A stretch of DNA of 64,000 nucleotides from JAFDVL01 sp963794955. Lineage in GTDB: Bacteria; Acidobacteriota; Blastocatellia; RBC074. This document shows, piece by piece, positions 1 through 7,928 of this stretch. The translations under genes and the position numbers were made by a program. The DNA is taken from positions 248,001-312,000 of the forward strand of contig CAWCGF010000015.1 in assembly GCA_963794955.1 (NCBI GenBank), given 5' to 3'. The notes below the pieces were generated by a model that was given only the letters and a program-made list of their open reading frames with translations, was not told the origin of the DNA and searched no databases. The stretch's first letter is position 1. Every line of letters begins with the position of its first letter.

Positions 1-366
1 AGCGGCAGCGTGACGCCCAGCGAGCGTGTGCTGGCGCTGCGCTTGGGTGAAGCGCGGGGCATAGAGAAAGCTAGCCTGGCCTGGGAGCAATTGATCAACT
101 GGCTCGACGAACGTCCTTCCGACGAATTCTTCCTAACGACATTGCGTATCATTCGTCACCTGCTGGAATTTCAAACCGTGAACGAGAGCGTGGCAGGCAG
201 GACGGATTTAATCAGTCACTGCATACGCATCGCCACGACCTCCGGCGATTTCCTGGGGATCGGTAGTAAAATTTCCGAAGGCGAGCAGGCAGCACTTGAT
301 CAAATCGTCGAAGAACTGACCATCCGCAACCCTGAAGCGGTGTGCCGGGTAGTCGAGGAAAGCTGA
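1..366 (+). CDS. TerB-like helical protein, copy 1 (5' end outside window)
   Basis: This is the C-terminal part of a protein that starts before the window; the frame is open from base 1, and the GTG at 10 is an internal valine rather than a start. The visible 121 residues align with residues 82-202 of the protein at 1899-2516: the SGSVTPSERVLAL segment matches SGDVTVREREWVL there, and the FLGIGSKISEGEQAALDQIV segment and the RNPEAV end are shared. The acidic 'SG-V---ER' helix start and the late 'EGEQ-ALDQIV' helix resemble the TerB/TerB-like fold of tellurite and stress proteins, but this is pattern recognition and not a proven assignment. Function unknown. It is one of four paralogues in the first 11 kb. 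Confidence 0.8.
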   Translation, partial: SGSVTPSERVLALRLGEARGIEKASLAWEQLINWLDERPSDEFFLTTLRIIRHLLEFQTVNESVAGRTDLISHCIRIATTSGDFLGIGSKISEGEQAALDQIVEELTIRNPEAVCRVVEES

Positions 367-501
367 GGGCCGATAACAGGCCGCTATGTTTCCGAATGCT
401 ATCTTTGCTCGCGAGAGGGTGACGTTGAGCAATTGCATCAGTAAACGACAGCCAAGCTCAGATGGAGTAGGATTGTGATCTATTGAAGATGGAAAAAAAC
501 T

Positions 502-942
502 ATGAAACTTTCACGCAAAGCACGCTTCCTGATCGCGGCAGTTTTACTGCTGGTTGCGTTTCTCAGTGGCTTCATCCCGCAGTATCTAAAGAGCCGTGAA
601 GCTACGGCGCAGGCGCTCCAGGCGCAAACGCAATTGGCTGCGGCACAGGCACAATTACGGCTGGCAACGTTGCAAAACAATTTGGGCATGATTTTGGTCG
701 AAGTGGAGCAGAATAACTTTCAGACTGCGAAAGAACGCTCGACGCGCTTCTTCGATGAGCTGCGACAAACCATTGCCTTGACGCGCGATGACGGACAGAA
801 ACAGCGCTTGACGACCTTGCTGAATCATCGCGATGAAGTCACGTCAGATTTGACGACGCTAAATGCAGAGACGGCTGTCAAACTCCGGTCGCTGTATCTG
901 AATTTCTCGCCTGGGGCAACGGTTGAGCAACCGCCGCAGTAA
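502..942 (+). CDS. Hypothetical membrane-anchored coiled-coil protein
   Basis: A 146-residue protein of no family I recognise. Residues 8-27 form one hydrophobic segment after a basic N-terminus (MKLSRKAR), so it is probably a signal anchor with the rest outside the cytoplasm. Residues 30-125 are rich in Ala, Gln, Leu and charged residues with heptad-like spacing, which suggests a long helical coiled coil. The tail is Pro/Gln-rich. The ATG at 502 follows a modest purine-rich stretch. It lies between TerB-like copy 1 and a secreted protein gene, in the same direction. The sigma-54-type promoter at 994 lies after this gene, so this gene and the one at 1154 are probably separate transcription units. 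Confidence 0.6.
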   Translation: MKLSRKARFLIAAVLLLVAFLSGFIPQYLKSREATAQALQAQTQLAAAQAQLRLATLQNNLGMILVEVEQNNFQTAKERSTRFFDELRQTIALTRDDGQKQRLTTLLNHRDEVTSDLTTLNAETAVKLRSLYLNFSPGATVEQPPQ

Positions 943-993
943 CAAATGGACGAATCATCCTTCGTCTCTGCGCCTGTCCTTTCTACTTCATCG

Positions 994-1008
994 TGGCACA
1001 CCCATTGC
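994..1008 (+). promoter_or_regulatory. Sigma-54 promoter (-24/-12), full consensus match
   Basis: TGGCAC-ACCCA-TTGC: the invariant GG (995-996) and GC (1007-1008) are 10 bases apart, as in the sigma-54 consensus TGGCAC-N5-TTGC. It would start transcription near 1020, about 130 bases before the gene at 1154. Two TGTGG half-sites (1057 and 1080) lie between promoter and gene. Confidence 0.75.
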
Positions 1009-1153
1009 ACTAATAATTGCCAAGAGGCTTTACAAGACTGTTGCCTTCGCGCATTGTGTGGCTGATTGCCTCTCGGGAGTGTGGCAAAGTCCCAAAATGC
1101 AACGGAAGCGAGAAGCCCAACCCGAAAAAAACATTTAGACAAAGGAAAAATAA

Positions 1154-1879
1154 ATGAACCTAAAAAATAAAATTCAACTCAACTTGGTGGCGGTAATCCT
1201 GGTCACCATGGCCGTTGGCCTGAGCCTGGTTGTCATGGCACAGACACCAACGCTTGTGCGCCGCGCTGAATTGGCAGTACCCTTTGGTACGGTTACCGGC
1301 AGGCTGGTGGTGGTAGCCGATTATCTGGTCTTCGTGGATGAAGACCGGGCAGAAGATTCCTTCACCATTGCGCGCAGCGAAATTAAAGACCTCAAGGCCG
1401 AAGGAGAGGCTATAAAAGTTGAAACAACGCGTGCGATTCGTGATCGTTCAGGCGAGCGCACAAGCTTCAGCTTCCGGTTGCGTGACGGGTCGAGCGAGGC
1501 ACTGGTTTTGTGGGCCGGCACAAAGTCTACCGCGTCAACTAGCACCTTTGCCAATACGGGCATTAACGAAGCGGGCGAGCAATGGATTTACAACGCGAAA
1601 CATCCGCACTCCCTGGCGCTCGTACCATCGGGTAGTTGCACCGGCAAATTGATTGTCAATCAGGAGCGCGTCGTTTATGAATCAGTGGAAGACCGCGAAC
1701 ATACGCGCCAATGGCCCCTCATTGACATCAAAAAAATCAAACGGAAAAGCCCCTACAAAATTGAAATCGAGGCGTTCAACCGTGAGAAGTATACGCTGGA
1801 ATTAGAAGGACAAGGAATGGACATTGGCGTCTTCAAGAAGCTGCAAAACTGGATTTCGCTCGCTCGCTCGCGGCGCTAA
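1154..1879 (+). CDS. Secreted hypothetical protein
   Basis: A 241-residue protein with a clear signal peptide: basic start, hydrophobic residues about 10-28, and a cleavage-like VMAQT site near residue 30. The mature part has two similar beta-rich segments (about 40-110 and 160-235). Each begins with a G(R/K)L(V/I)V strand followed by an ED-rich turn and an 'I--IK/LK' strand, which suggests a duplicated PH-like or GRAM-like small domain; this is inference. The next gene (TerB-like copy 2) starts 19 bases downstream with its own AAGGAG, so the two form an operon behind the sigma-54 promoter at 994. A remnant of the 3' end of a gene like this one precedes TerB-like copy 3 (see 4344-4382), so the pair has been duplicated as a unit. 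Confidence 0.7.
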   Translation: MNLKNKIQLNLVAVILVTMAVGLSLVVMAQTPTLVRRAELAVPFGTVTGRLVVVADYLVFVDEDRAEDSFTIARSEIKDLKAEGEAIKVETTRAIRDRSGERTSFSFRLRDGSSEALVLWAGTKSTASTSTFANTGINEAGEQWIYNAKHPHSLALVPSGSCTGKLIVNQERVVYESVEDREHTRQWPLIDIKKIKRKSPYKIEIEAFNREKYTLELEGQGMDIGVFKKLQNWISLARSRR

Positions 1880-1898
1880 GCAAAGGAGTTTACTTATT

Positions 1899-2516
1899 AT
1901 GTCACAACAATTTGCCTGGGATGAATTGCGAAAATCACGCGAGGCCGCATGGTTTCAGCAAAAGGAACAGGAACTCGTCGAAAAACTCCGGCAACGTACC
2001 GATCAGCACACTCAGCGTGTTGCCATTGGCGAGGCCATTGGCATCAGGGATGAAGAGATTCTGACTACCTTGCAGGAACTCGGCTATGCCCGCGAAACCG
2101 TTGAGCTACTATATCAAGTGCCGCTCGTGCAGGTCGCGTGGGCCAGCGGCGACGTCACCGTGCGCGAACGTGAATGGGTGCTGAAGCTGGCGGAGTTACG
2201 CGGGGTTTCCCCAGAGAGCCGGGCCTATCAGCAACTGTGTGATTGGTTGGAGCGGCGTCCGTCGGAAGAGTTCTTTCAGACGTCGTTGCGCATCATTGGC
2301 TATCTGTTCGATACCTTGTCAGAAAAAGAACGCCTTACTGCCCGCGTCAATCTGGTCAATTTCTGCACCCGGATCGCCGTGATTTCCGGCGGCTTTCTGG
2401 GGATTGGCAGCAGAATTTGCGAAGGCGAGCAAGAGGCGCTGGATCAGATCGTCGCCGAACTAAGTCAACGTAATCCTGAAGCGGTGCAGCAATATGCTGT
2501 AAGCTTCGAAGCCTGA
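1899..2516 (+). CDS. TerB-like helical protein, copy 2
   Basis: A 205-residue, predicted all-helical soluble protein. The ATG at 1899 is chosen because AAGGAG lies at 1883-1888 and because copy 3 starts with the same MSQ segment. Residues 1-35 are charged (WFQQKEQELVEKLRQR); residues 41-75 hold 'GEAIGIRDEEILTTLQELGY'; residues 76-100 hold a VAWASGDVTVRERE motif typical of TerB-like helix pairs; residues 160-185 hold a second, glycine-flanked repeat (SGGFLGIGSRICEGEQEA). Function is unknown; TerB relatives take part in metal and stress response complexes. Copies at 1, 4401 and 10270 share this layout. The gene follows a secreted protein gene by 19 bases. Confidence 0.75.
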   Translation: MSQQFAWDELRKSREAAWFQQKEQELVEKLRQRTDQHTQRVAIGEAIGIRDEEILTTLQELGYARETVELLYQVPLVQVAWASGDVTVREREWVLKLAELRGVSPESRAYQQLCDWLERRPSEEFFQTSLRIIGYLFDTLSEKERLTARVNLVNFCTRIAVISGGFLGIGSRICEGEQEALDQIVAELSQRNPEAVQQYAVSFEA

Positions 2517-2668
2517 ATTAGAGGTAACGCGCTTGGCTAACGCGCCTGTTGCAATAAGCAATGGGAGCGGTTGCGCAATCGCCCTCTTGCCTTGCCGGGC
2601 GCGCACAGCAACTTTGACAGCGAAGGTTGCCAGCGCGCCAAGCTCAAACACACGACCGGCTATACTGC

Positions 2669-2683
2669 TGGCAGGCGCTGTGC
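2669..2683 (+). promoter_or_regulatory. Probable sigma-54 promoter upstream of baeRF gene
   Basis: TGGCAG-GCGCT-GTGC keeps the invariant GG and GC at correct spacing, with one mismatch in each half against TGGCAC-N5-TTGC. It would place the start near 2695, about 70 bases before the ATG at 2768. Confidence 0.5.
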
Positions 2684-2767
2684 AAAGGGACTTTGATCTG
2701 ACCCACTTGCCACGGCGGTATCACCGGGGAGTCAAAGACGAATTTCGTCAGAAGGTCAAGAGTAAAT

Positions 2768-3898
2768 ATGAAATCCGTTCAGCAATTACTAGATGAACTT
2801 GCTTCATTCAAACCGACAACTTTTCCAGTCGTCAGTCTCTATCTCGACGCACGGTCAGGCGCGCAGGGACGCGATAATTTCGAGAGTTTTGTGCGCAGTC
2901 AGTTCAAGGCTGTGGCGCAGACCTATCCCGAAGGCTCGCCGGAACGCGAGAGCATCGAAAGCGATGTCAAACGTATTGGTGCATACCTGGAGCAGGAGCT
3001 AGAGTCATCCACCAATGGCGTCGCGGTGTTCGCCTGCGCGGCAGAAAATGGCTTCTTCGAGGCGATTCAACTGGAGACTTCGTTTGATGAACACCAACTG
3101 TATGTCTACCACCAACCGCATCTCTTTCTACTGGCTCGTCTGGCCGATCAATATCGGCGCTACGCCGCGCTGGTCGCTGATACAAACGCGGCGCGGCTGT
3201 TTGTCTTTGCGTTGGGTACAACGCAGAGCAGTGCAACCATTGAGGGTGAAAAAACCAACCGCACGGAGCGGGGCGGCTGGTCGCAGGCACGTTATCAGCG
3301 GCGCACGGAGAATTACCATGTGCATCATGCGAAGGAGGTCATCGCAAAGCTGGATGAGGTGGTCAGCGCGGAGCAGATTGACCGCATCGTTATGGCTGGA
3401 GATGCCGTGATTGTGCCGCTGTTGAAAGCGCAATTACCCAAGCATCTCGCGGAAAAAGTGATTGATGTTTTAAGCCTGGACATTCGCACGCCGGAACATG
3501 AAATCCTTGCCGCCACGCTGGAAGCAACCCGCGAACACGACCTTAAAGACGACGCAGAGAAAGTGCAACGCCTGCTCGACGAATACCGCGCGGGCGGACT
3601 GGCCGCCGTCGGTCCACAAGATACGTTAGTGGCGCTGACCAATGGACAAGGTGATGAGCTAGTCATTAGCGCCGGCCTTGAGGAATTTCATCTTGCGGAA
3701 GAGGAGGTCAACCAAATGATGGCACCCCAGGCCCCTTTGTCGGAAGACACAAGCAGCGTTGACCGCCGCCAAGTGCTGATGGCCGATGCGTTGGTGACGC
3801 GCGCGCATCAGACGGGCGCGCGCATCAGCTTCATTGAGGATCAATCGCTGTTGGCCGCAGTGGGTGGTGTGGGCGTGCTGCTGCGTTATCGGGTCTAA
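2768..3898 (+). CDS. baeRF / Vms1-like peptidyl-tRNA hydrolase family protein
   Basis: A 376-residue member of the bacterial archaeo-eukaryotic release factor (baeRF) group, relatives of eRF1, Dom34 and Vms1/Ankzf1. Visible marks are the N-terminal strand segment FPVVSLYLDAR (about residues 19-29), the central RNase H-like domain with 'YAALVADTNAARLFVF', and the family's GGWSQARYQR segment at residues 169-178, where eRF1/Vms1 proteins carry their catalytic Gly/Gln loop. The C-terminal domain (about 330-376) ends in 'FIEDQSLLAAVGGVGVLLRYRV', an L30e-like end. Family knowledge suggests ribosome rescue or peptidyl-tRNA hydrolysis; activity here is inferred. It is monocistronic, behind a probable sigma-54 promoter. 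A second, different baeRF lies at 28468. Confidence 0.82.
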   Translation: MKSVQQLLDELASFKPTTFPVVSLYLDARSGAQGRDNFESFVRSQFKAVAQTYPEGSPERESIESDVKRIGAYLEQELESSTNGVAVFACAAENGFFEAIQLETSFDEHQLYVYHQPHLFLLARLADQYRRYAALVADTNAARLFVFALGTTQSSATIEGEKTNRTERGGWSQARYQRRTENYHVHHAKEVIAKLDEVVSAEQIDRIVMAGDAVIVPLLKAQLPKHLAEKVIDVLSLDIRTPEHEILAATLEATREHDLKDDAEKVQRLLDEYRAGGLAAVGPQDTLVALTNGQGDELVISAGLEEFHLAEEEVNQMMAPQAPLSEDTSSVDRRQVLMADALVTRAHQTGARISFIEDQSLLAAVGGVGVLLRYRV

Positions 3899-3967
3899 TT
3901 GGAACGCGCACCGGGAAAACCATAAAGTAGCGCAATTTGCCATTGTCTGAAGGGCGTAATGTTGACA

Positions 3968-3998
3968 GTGGTGCGTCAGGACGATGCTGGCGCACCAC
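3968..3998 (+). repeat. 8-bp inverted repeat in leader of metallothionein-like gene
   Basis: GTGGTGCG (3968-3975) and CGCACCAC (3991-3998) pair perfectly around a 15-base loop, about 70 bases before the ATG at 4068. It could be an operator or an RNA stem. The right arm lies in a stretch (3989-4024) that recurs at 5092-5130. Confidence 0.45.
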
Positions 3999-4067
3999 CA
4001 TCAGTACTTTTTCCGTCCAACGAAACGCCTAGCAAGCGAAGAAAGAGCGAAGAAGGAGCTAATCACA

Positions 4068-4223
4068 ATGTCACAGCAGACTGAAAAATGCCAACACACC
4101 CCTTGCCAGTGCGAGGCGCGCCGAGATACGGGCTTTTGCAGTGAAGCCTGCCAACGTGCTGCGCTCAAACGCGCCACCATCTGCCGCTGTCGGCATGTGC
4201 GGTGCAAAGGAAAATTGAGTTGA
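4068..4223 (+). CDS. Metallothionein-like small cysteine-rich protein
   Basis: A 51-residue protein with eight cysteines (8, 13, 15, 24, 28, 39, 41, 46) and nearby histidines (10, 43). The order C-x4-C-x-C ... F-C-S-x2-C ... C-x-C-x4-C matches the layout of bacterial metallothioneins of the SmtA/BmtA type, including the aromatic-CSEAC segment of their zinc-finger half. The expected role is binding zinc, cadmium or copper in the cytoplasm. The ATG at 4068 follows AAGGAG (4052-4057); reading further upstream adds only unlikely sequence. It stands alone between a baeRF gene and a TerB-like gene. The C-terminal half is shorter than in SmtA, so metal load may be lower. Confidence 0.65.
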   Translation: MSQQTEKCQHTPCQCEARRDTGFCSEACQRAALKRATICRCRHVRCKGKLS

Positions 4224-4343
4224 TCCTCTTGGCCGCATGACAGGCCGGAGCGGGTGGCGCAGAGGGGAAAAGGCCGGTTACCTGCGGCGGGAAAGCGCCT
4301 CGGCGAAAGCCGACTAACCAGGAGCATTAGCACCTGGTAGTGA
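4224..4343. other. GC-rich spacer, no gene
   Basis: It has several short complementary GC segments but no riboswitch or RNA family that I can recognise. It separates the metallothionein-like gene from the gene remnant at 4344. Confidence 0.4.
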
Positions 4344-4382
4344 CTGCAAAACTGGATTTCCATCTCCCGCGTGCGACGCTAA
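4344..4382 (+). pseudogene. 3' remnant of a gene like 1154-1879
   Basis: Seventeen bases, CTGCAAAACTGGATTTC, are identical to 1841-1857, the codons for LQNWIS near the end of the secreted protein gene at 1154. Translated on in the same frame this piece reads LQNWISISRVRR and stops, against LQNWISLARSRR and stop in the parent. As in the parent, a TerB-like gene follows within about 20 bases. So a [secreted protein + TerB-like] pair was duplicated and the first gene of the second copy was later lost almost completely. Confidence 0.75.
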
Positions 4383-4400
4383 TTGTAGGAGGTCACATGT

Positions 4401-5030
4401 ATGTCACAACCATTAACCTGGGATGAATTGCATCAGGCGCACGAACCCGCCTGGTTTCGACAAAAGGAACAGGAGTTGGTCGAACTACTGCGACAACGCT
4501 TTGTGCATCGGCTCCCGCGCGTGACCATTGGTGAGGCGGTTGGCTTGCAGGATGAAGAGGTGCTGCGGGCGTTGCAGGAAATTGGCTATAGCCGCGCCAT
4601 GATTGAGTTGTTTTATCAAATTCCGCTGGTACAGGTGGCGTGGGCGAGCGGGAACGTGACAGCACAGGAACGTGAATGGGTTCTTAAGTTGTCGGGATTG
4701 CGTGGGGCAGAGAGTGACCGCCCCGCTTACCAGCAACTCTGCGACTGGTTGGACCATCGCCCTTCCGATGAATTCTTTCACACATCGCTGCGGATTATCA
4801 GCTACCTGCTGGATGCGCTGCCGGAAAGTGAGCGCGGAGCGGCACAGCGCAATCTGGTTAATTTCTGTAGGCAGATTGCCATTGTTTCAGGTGGCTTTCT
4901 CGGCCTTGGCAACAATGTTTGTGAAGGTGAGCAAGAAGCACTGGATAAAATCGTCAGGGAACTCAATCAGCGCAATCCTGAAGCGGTGCGCAGGGTAGTC
5001 AAAGAATTAGCACCTCAAAGGTCCACATAA
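4401..5030 (+). CDS. TerB-like helical protein, copy 3
   Basis: 209 residues, colinear over its whole length with the protein at 1899 (shared WDEL, WFRQKEQELVELLRQR, LVQVAWASGNVTAQEREWVL, EFFHTSLRIISYL, SGGFLGLGNNVCEGEQEALD and RNPEAVR segments) and the closest paralogue of it in the window. AGGAGG lies at 4388-4393, and the ATG at 4401 gives the MSQ start also seen in copy 2. The last residues (KELAPQRST) differ. Directly upstream sits the remnant at 4344-4382, which marks the duplication. The function is unknown; soluble, all-helical and cytoplasmic by inspection. Confidence 0.75.
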   Translation: MSQPLTWDELHQAHEPAWFRQKEQELVELLRQRFVHRLPRVTIGEAVGLQDEEVLRALQEIGYSRAMIELFYQIPLVQVAWASGNVTAQEREWVLKLSGLRGAESDRPAYQQLCDWLDHRPSDEFFHTSLRIISYLLDALPESERGAAQRNLVNFCRQIAIVSGGFLGLGNNVCEGEQEALDKIVRELNQRNPEAVRRVVKELAPQRST

Positions 5031-5091
5031 AGCGATGGTTGAGGATTGAGAACAACTTTGCAATTTGCGTGGAGGGAATAATTTTGACGGC

Positions 5092-5130
5092 GGTGCGCCA
5101 CGATCAGCCACATTTTTCCCGTCCAACGAA
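5092..5130 (+). repeat. Second copy of the leader stretch at 3989-4024
   Basis: This stretch and 3989-4024 align as G(C/T)GC(A/G)CCAC(C/G)ATCAG, then TTTTTCC and GTCCAACGAA, with a few gaps. Both lie in spacers near TerB-like genes, so they look like part of the same old segment duplication or a shared regulatory leader. Confidence 0.5.
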
Positions 5131-5325
5131 TGGTATAGCGAGCTAAACAGAACATAACCGAGGCGCGCTGAGGCAGCGGCAGAGCCGCGAACACTGTCTG
5201 CGAGTCAAGACCCGGCGCGTAATCGGAGGTGTGTGTCCGCACGTGAACAGCGAAGCCAAGAAGAAGCTCGTGTAGGCCTTTTTCATTGATGCGGTCTCTT
5301 CAATGCTGAAAATAAGGAGAAACGT

Positions 5326-6168
5326 ATGCAATTCGATCCTGAGCTTTGGACGCGCTCGTTGCGCGAAATTGTCTCGATTCTGGTGGCATGGCTACCACGG
5401 TTAGCTGGCGCGTTGGTCTGGCTGGGGTTGGGCTGGGTGATCGCGTGGCTGGCGCAATTCATTCTGGCGGGGCTATTGCGCCGCATCGGACTGGACAAGT
5501 TGCTGGAACGCGCGGGCGCGGCTCAGTTTCTGACTACGGCTGGATTTAATCCATCGGTGTCGAAACTGATTGCGCGGCTGGTTTATTGGCTCGTGCTGCT
5601 GGTTTTTGTCCTGGCGGCGACTGAAAGCCTGGGGATGAGTCGTGTAGTCGAGACGCTGGGGGGGATGGTTGGCTATTTACCCAATGTGCTCGCGGCGGTC
5701 TTGATCCTACTGTTTGGCGGGCTGATGGCGCGGGTCGTGGGCGACGCGGTGGGTGGCTTGACCACTCGGGCTGGTGTCGGCACAGGCCCCGTGCTCGGTC
5801 AGTTGGTGCGCTATGCGCTACTGGCTTTCGTTATCATTCTGGCGTTGGAACAGTTGAAGGTGCAGACCACACTATTGACGGCGGCGGCCATCGCCATTAT
5901 TGCAGCGACGGCCCTGACACTGGCATTGGCGTTCGGCCTGGGCAACCGCGAACTAGCGCATAACATTCTGGCCGGATTCCACGCGAAAGAAGCATTCAAG
6001 GTCGGGCAGCAAGTGGAGATCAAAAACCATATAGGTCGTTTAGTCAGTATCGGCACGGTCAAGACCGTGATCGAAACTGCTGATGGTCTGCTCTCGCTGC
6101 CCAATTCCGTTCTGACCGATGAGAATGTCACCATCTTCATTGACCGGGCAGACCGCACGGAGGCCTAA
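5326..6168 (+). CDS. MscS-related membrane protein (conserved TM-helix family)
   Basis: 280 residues with about five membrane segments (roughly 20-45, 82-105, 118-140, 160-180 and 185-210). The glycine/alanine-rich helices and the final 'LALAFGLGNRELAHNILAGFHAKEAFKVGQQVEI' stretch match the pore helix and start of the beta domain of MscS-like channels. Only a short beta domain follows, ending at 'GLLSLPNSVLTDENVTIF'. It therefore resembles short MscS relatives with 'conserved TM helix' repeats. The ATG follows AAGGAGAAACGT. Its TAA overlaps the ATG of the next gene (TAATG), so it is translationally coupled to the transporter at 6168. A role in osmotic release or ion leak is likely but unproven. 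Confidence 0.75.
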   Translation: MQFDPELWTRSLREIVSILVAWLPRLAGALVWLGLGWVIAWLAQFILAGLLRRIGLDKLLERAGAAQFLTTAGFNPSVSKLIARLVYWLVLLVFVLAATESLGMSRVVETLGGMVGYLPNVLAAVLILLFGGLMARVVGDAVGGLTTRAGVGTGPVLGQLVRYALLAFVIILALEQLKVQTTLLTAAAIAIIAATALTLALAFGLGNRELAHNILAGFHAKEAFKVGQQVEIKNHIGRLVSIGTVKTVIETADGLLSLPNSVLTDENVTIFIDRADRTEA

Positions 6169-7901
6169 TGTCAGCAGAACAAGCAGAACATATTGTGGCT
6201 GCCGATTTTGTCGCCGGTCGTCTGCCTCCGGCAGGATACCGCGCCGCGCAAGAACATCAGTTGCATTGCGAACCATGCCGCGCGGCCATCGCCGCCGCGC
6301 AAACCGTGTACGGGCAGCAGCAAGCCACTGATCTGGCCACGACACTACTCAACTTCACCATGCGGACGATCTTAGGCGGGGCCAAAATGCTGGCACCTTC
6401 CTTACGGCTGCTGCCGCAAAGACCTGCTATCGAGGAGCAAGCGTCCGGCGAAGACACGCCGGTCTTTGAACCGCTGCGCGTCTTGCTGCCGCGGGTTGCC
6501 ACTGGCTTGCCGGGGCTACTCGGACGCTTCGGGGCGGTCTTGGCGCTGACCGTGGGCGTATTGCTGTTGCCTACGCCAGCGGGGCTGTCGGCGGAAGGTC
6601 ATCGGGCGTTGGCCGTTTTTGTTTTCACCGCTGGCGTACTGGCGCTGGAGCCGGTTTCCTTGCCCATCGCCGCGTTGATGGTGCCGGTTGCGCAGGTCGT
6701 GCTCAATGTCGGCACTACGCCGGTGGTTTTTGAGCCGTTCTCGCGTCCGGTGGTCTTCCTAATTCTGGCCAGTTTGTTTCTGGCCGAAGCCTTGCGCAAG
6801 CAAGGCCTGACGCGGCGGTTGGCGCTGATGACGCTGGTAGCGTCGGGGGGAGCCGTGCCGCTCCTGCTGCTGGGGTTGATGGGAGTGGCGGCGGTCTTAT
6901 CCATGTGGGTCGAGAATACGGCTACCGCCGCTGTGTTGATTCCGGTGGCGCTGACGATTTCGCGTCAGGTTCCCGATCCTGAAAAGGCGCGGCCTTTGCT
7001 GGTGTTGCTCGTGCTGGGCATTGCTTATAGCGCCAGTCTGGGCGGCATGGTGACGGTAATGGGCGCGGCCTCCAATGCAGTGGCCTCCGGGTTCCTGGCT
7101 GAGATTCGCCCCTGGACGTTTTTTGACTGGATGCGTTATGGGCTGCCTGCCTTTCTGCTGATCTTTCCGCTGACGTGGTGGGTCTTGTTAAAGCTGGTGC
7201 GGGTGGATGTGCAGCAGATTGATATTGAACCGGTGCGCCAACGAGTCGCCAAGCTTGGCCCGATGGGTTCCGCTGAACGCGAAGTGCTGCTGACACTGGT
7301 CGGCGCGGCGCTGTTGTGGATTGGCGGCGCGTGGATTGAACCGGCGCTAGGGTTACCGCCGACGCTGCTGTCAGCGGCGATGGTAGCGGTCATGGCCATT
7401 GCATATCTGGCGATTCGCAAGCTCCTCAACTGGGAAGATGTGAAGGGCGTGAGTTGGGGCATCTTTTTCATCATCGGCGCGGGGCTTTCGCTGGGCGAAG
7501 CGCTGAGCCGCACGGGCGCGACCGCCTGGTTCGCCACGATTCTCAAGCCGCTGGTCGTCGGGCCACCGCTGGTGATCAGTATGTTGCTGCTGGTGTTTCT
7601 TTCGGCACTGCTGACAAACATCATGAACAACACGACCATCGCAGCGGTGTTTGTGCCGATTCTGATTAGCGTGGCGAAATCCGACCCCAATTTCAATGCC
7701 GTGCAACTGGTGCTGCCGGTGACGCTGGCGACGACGTTCGGGTATTCGCTGCCATCTGCCTCTGGGCGCATGGCGCTGATTGCGGCCAGCGGCATCATTG
7801 AACGCACGGACATGATGCGCAATGGCATCATCATGACGCTGATCAGCGCGCCCGTGCTGGCTTTATTCTTTTATGCGCTGGCCGTGCTGGGCTGGGTGTA
7901 A
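6168..7901 (+). CDS. SLC13/DASS-type transporter with N-terminal zinc-finger (zf-HC2-like) domain
   Basis: 577 residues. Residues 1-45 read like an anti-sigma-type zinc finger: a short helix with 'FVAGRLPPAGYRAAQEH' and the ligand set H30-x3-C34-x2-C37. A linker follows to about residue 115, then 11-12 hydrophobic helices of the SLC13 (divalent anion:sodium) fold. The transporter has the two inverted family motifs, seen here as 'WVENTATAAVLIPVALT' and 'LTNIMNNTTIAAVFVPIL' (the SNT/NNT-type hairpins), and 'TTFGYSLPSASGRMAL' near the end. Expected substrates are dicarboxylates, sulfate or other anions. The start overlaps the stop of the MscS-like gene. The finger-transporter fusion is unusual; it may sense redox state or zinc, or tether a regulator. 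Confidence 0.82.
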   Translation: MSAEQAEHIVAADFVAGRLPPAGYRAAQEHQLHCEPCRAAIAAAQTVYGQQQATDLATTLLNFTMRTILGGAKMLAPSLRLLPQRPAIEEQASGEDTPVFEPLRVLLPRVATGLPGLLGRFGAVLALTVGVLLLPTPAGLSAEGHRALAVFVFTAGVLALEPVSLPIAALMVPVAQVVLNVGTTPVVFEPFSRPVVFLILASLFLAEALRKQGLTRRLALMTLVASGGAVPLLLLGLMGVAAVLSMWVENTATAAVLIPVALTISRQVPDPEKARPLLVLLVLGIAYSASLGGMVTVMGAASNAVASGFLAEIRPWTFFDWMRYGLPAFLLIFPLTWWVLLKLVRVDVQQIDIEPVRQRVAKLGPMGSAEREVLLTLVGAALLWIGGAWIEPALGLPPTLLSAAMVAVMAIAYLAIRKLLNWEDVKGVSWGIFFIIGAGLSLGEALSRTGATAWFATILKPLVVGPPLVISMLLLVFLSALLTNIMNNTTIAAVFVPILISVAKSDPNFNAVQLVLPVTLATTFGYSLPSASGRMALIAASGIIERTDMMRNGIIMTLISAPVLALFFYALAVLGWV

Positions 7902-7928
7902 ACCGCCGCAAACGAAGGAGTGCAAGCT

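Noticed and set aside
923..1138. Reading frame with a basic protein between 923 and 1138
   Set aside because: Overlaps the sigma-54 promoter, has no ribosome site and no family resemblance.
2533..2796. TTG-started frame overlapping the baeRF start
   Set aside because: Low-complexity, no ribosome site, overlaps a proven-looking gene and a promoter candidate.
4224..4343. GC-rich structured stretch as a riboswitch (cobalamin or metal type)
   Set aside because: None of the conserved core boxes of cobalamin or other common riboswitches can be seen.
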